Part shown: in pieces, positions 60,227-64,000 of the stretch
Layout: each line of letters opens with the position of its first letter
How positions within the stretch are numbered: the stretch's first letter is position 1
DNA from: Lobosporangium transversale
Taxonomy: Eukaryota > Mortierellomycota > Mortierellomycetes > Mortierellales > Mortierellaceae
Assembly: GCF_002105155.1 (NCBI RefSeq)
Contig: NW_019028994.1
Location: 186,001-250,000, forward strand
Direction: 5' to 3'
DNA length: 64,000 nt
Translations under genes and position numbers: made by a program
The notes under the pieces: generated by a model
The model's database searches: none
What the model saw: the letters and a program-made list of their open reading frames with translations, nothing else
What the model was told of the DNA's origin: nothing

Positions 60227-60616
60227 TTTGTCGAGAATTTGGAGTCGGATCCAAGGGATAATGATTTCATGAAGGCACTGAAGATTCCCTAAGAGAACAA
60301 GCCCAACCCCCCGACGATTACAAACAGATTCTTGACAATGGTGACACTACCAACTGGTAGTCATATTTTTAGCTGTAATAAACAAAACCATGGCATGGTG
60401 TATGCATTTGAATAATTACAATGCTACAATATTACAACCACCTTTTCTTTCATCAATCCGTAACAGAAAAACCACTTGGTCCCACTTAAAAATATCAGAT
60501 TTATTTCAGCGATAGGAAAAAAAATAGTATAAAAAAGAAAAAGTATATGCCAGTGCAATTGACGATTTTTTCTTCAATTCAAAAATAGTGAGAAAGGGAT
60601 GATCGACAAGGCACGT
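60227..60616. other. Convergent 3' spacer
   Basis: Lies between the stops of the 786-aa ORF (+) and RPS2 copy 2 (-). No gene recognised. Confidence 0.55.
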
Positions 60617-62038
60617 TTAGGCGCGACGCTTCTCCTGAGGCTTGGCAAGGAAGTCAGTGTACTGCTGGTAGGGAGACATGGTGAACTTGGTCTCGGTCCA
60701 AAGATCGGGGGTCAAGTAGCTGTAGGTGTTACCAATAGCGGCAAACGTAGCCTTGACAAAGTTGCCCAAGGTGCGGGTGGAGCCGAAAGCCTGGGTGTAG
60801 CAGTCGGTGACACCAGCGAGCTGGAGAAGCTTCTTGGGGACGGGGGCGGCGACAATACCGGTACCACGGGGAGCAGGAACCAAGCGGGTGACGGCAGAAC
60901 CGCACTTGCCAGTAACCTTGCAGGGAACAGTGTGAGGCTCGTTCAAGATCGAACCCCAGTAACCGCGACGGACAGGGATCACCGAGAGCTTGGCCAAGAT
61001 GATGGCGCCACGAATGGCAGTGGCAACTTCCTTCGAGCACTTGACTCCCAAACCGACGTGGCCGTTAGAGTCTCCAATGACAACGAAGGCCTTGAAGCGG
61101 GTACGCTGACCGGCACGGGTCTGCTTCTGGACAGGCATAATCTTCATGACCTCATCCTTGAGCGAGGGCAAGAAGTAGTCGACAATCTGGTACTCCTTGA
61201 TGGGGAGCGAGAACAAGTAGATCTGTTCGATCGACTGGATCTTGCGGTCCTTGACAAGACGTCCAAGCTTGGTGACGGGGGTCCAGGTCTCCTTCTCATC
61301 CTTGCCTCCACGTCCACGTCCACGGCCACGACCGCGGTCACCACCACGTCCACGACCACGTCCAAAACCACCACGTCCTGGAGAGAAAGCAAGAGAAAGT
61401 AACATGGAATAGATAGCGATTTAGTATTTAATATTAACAAAAAAAAAAAAAAAAAATAAAAATAAAAAGGCAAAGTGATCGCTTGAAGTCAAGACAAAAG
61501 CCAATTGCTTCCGGTTTGTTTCCTCCGTTGTCAGTAAAAGCGATTCATCATTATGCTTCTAATTGGTCGTAGATGTTCCAGTAAGATTGCACGATGCAGA
61601 TTGTATTCATTGCACTGAATATTTTTCTAGTGATAGGATCGTATTAATTCTTCCGTGGACCTTCCATATCCAGTGTCTTTGAGTCGTTTATTTGGTCAGG
61701 AGTTCAAACAGGTCACAAGGCCTATCTTTCTCATCAAGGTCATATGAAAATGAATCATGATGTACTTTATCGCAAGCGTCATATTCGATGAACCATCAGT
61801 AAATCCTGACAGCCGCCACTTTTCTTCGTTGTCGTCTAAACAATGCTCAATCATGAAATCCACACCAATGGTGATGACGATTTTATCTGATGTCATGTAT
61901 GGATTTATCTGTATAATCTGGGTTTCAGTGACTCAGAGTTACTGAATGATGAGCCCCTCTTCCCGAACATATTAAAACATTTTGCTGTTTTCAAATATAC
62001 GCACCACGTTGAGTATCGGCCGTTGCTGCGTCAGCCAT
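60617..62038 (-). CDS. RPS2: 40S ribosomal protein S2 (uS5), copy 2
   Basis: Exons 62038-62005 and 61377-60617 join to 264 aa. The protein equals copy 1 except for one extra Gln (A-D-T-Q-R instead of A-D-T-R) made by a 3-nt indel at the end of exon 1. In the 761-nt second exon I found only three base changes by eye, all silent (a Gly codon in the RGG tract, one Pro codon, the last Ala codon). The intron (62004-61378, 627 nt) and both flanks show no evident similarity to copy 1. Both introns start right after the same codon position. The first 28 coding bases of exon 1 are also identical. Full S5 domain, no defects. Confidence 0.97.
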
Positions 62039-62678
62039 TTTCTAAAAAGTCAGTTAGAAGGCGATGAAAGATGATGTTAGAGTCGACTGCTAGCCTGTTT
62101 CTGATTATAGTAAAGTTGTCCAATCCTGCTCATCTGGTGCCAGAGTAGCCTCTTGATGAGGCAGTTGTCGACTAGGTCTATAGTAGTCTATGTATGACTA
62201 AAATGGAGATGTTTTCTCAATGATTGATAGCGTTGGATGTCTTAACACTGCAATTGATGGCTGGATGGGTGTGTATGTTTGCATAGGATACATCCGTTTT
62301 TGAAAGTAGAGCAGTCCAGAACCAGCAAGTGTTGCACTTCCACATACAAATTTCTGTTTGTTAATCGAAAGAGGGAGATCTTCTGGTACAAAGCATACAA
62401 TAATTATAACACTAAACATTGGATATGTAGTCACATGATTCAACTAAATTTCCCAGAGTTTATTCGAATGGGATTGTCAAGCACTCGAATTAATTATGAA
62501 GAAAAAACTAGATATACAAAAGACGGAGAAAATAATGCTAGGAGGATTTAACTTGGTTTAGGAAAGTAGAAGGAAAATATGGAAGGATAGGAAGGTAGGT
62601 GGATATATTGCAGGTATTTGCTCTTCTACCCACGATCCATATTCAATCCTTTTTGCTCCTTTGAGTATCAACCCTAAT
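62039..62678. other. Short spacer between GFA1 copy 2 and RPS2 copy 2
   Basis: Only 640 bases separate the GFA1 stop from the RPS2 start in the right arm, against about 12.9 kb in the left arm. It must hold the GFA1 3' UTR and the RPS2 promoter. A ...TTTTTAG acceptor-like site lies three bases upstream of the RPS2 ATG. Confidence 0.6.

Positions 62679-64000
<1,322 letters not shown>

Noticed and set aside
61690-61870. Possible C/D snoRNA inside the RPS2 copy 2 intron (TGATGT, TGATGAG and CTGA boxes)
   Set aside because: Boxes are non-consensus, spacing is short, some are on the strand opposite to the host, and no terminal stem is seen.
62669-62677. AACCCTAA next to the GFA1 copy 2 stop codon, like a telomere repeat at a breakpoint
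   Set aside because: Only one unit; expected by chance in a 64-kb AT-rich window.

Overview
The window is nuclear DNA of a filamentous fungus. Genes are split by many short GT..AG introns, proteins are eukaryotic (Atg1, RPS2/uS5, GFA1, a FYVE protein, a Golgi UPF0658-type protein), and intergenic and intronic DNA is AT-rich with very many A or T homopolymers of 15-41 bases. Protein styles and architecture suggest Mucoromycota, probably Mortierellaceae; that placement is inference.

Layout. 1-21.5 kb is ordinary single-copy gene space: a secreted repeat protein cut by the left edge (-), nucleoside diphosphate kinase (-), a dead pogo/Tigger-like transposase (+), a UPF0658 Golgi membrane protein (-), a 3-beta-HSD/ERG26-type sterol dehydrogenase (+), a TXNL1-like thioredoxin-PITH protein (-), a small CRIB protein (-) and the autophagy kinase ATG1 (-). 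From 21.5 kb to the right edge the genes form a large, imperfect inverted duplication. The left arm runs GFA1 > RPS2 > inositol-polyphosphate/histidine-acid phosphatase (MINPP-like) on +. The right arm repeats the same three genes in mirrored order on -, and GFA1 there is cut by the window end. The left arm also carries a TIR element with a dead SANT/Myb-like gene, a bacterial-type sphingomyelinase, a possible mitochondrial RbfA, a large FYVE protein and an ACAD10/11-type APH kinase. The right arm carries a LUD-domain gene and an unrecognised 786-codon ORF. Between the arms are two tandem LysM/GPI genes separated by an apparently intact 2.3-kb DDE transposon with perfect 32-bp terminal inverted repeats.

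The duplicated genes have very different divergence. RPS2 exons are almost identical even at synonymous sites while their introns and flanks are unrelated. GFA1 is nearly identical including introns, with similarity stopping right after the stop codon. The MINPP-like pair keeps only the intron pattern and moderate protein similarity. This mosaic suggests an old inverted duplication whose GFA1 and RPS2 copies were homogenised by gene conversion.

Functionally, GFA1 feeds UDP-GlcNAc and chitin synthesis, LysM domains bind chitin-like glycans, ATG1 and the FYVE protein belong to autophagy/PI3P membrane traffic, and the CRIB protein to Cdc42/Rac signalling. All exon limits were read by eye from splice sites and checked for reading phase; no database search was done.
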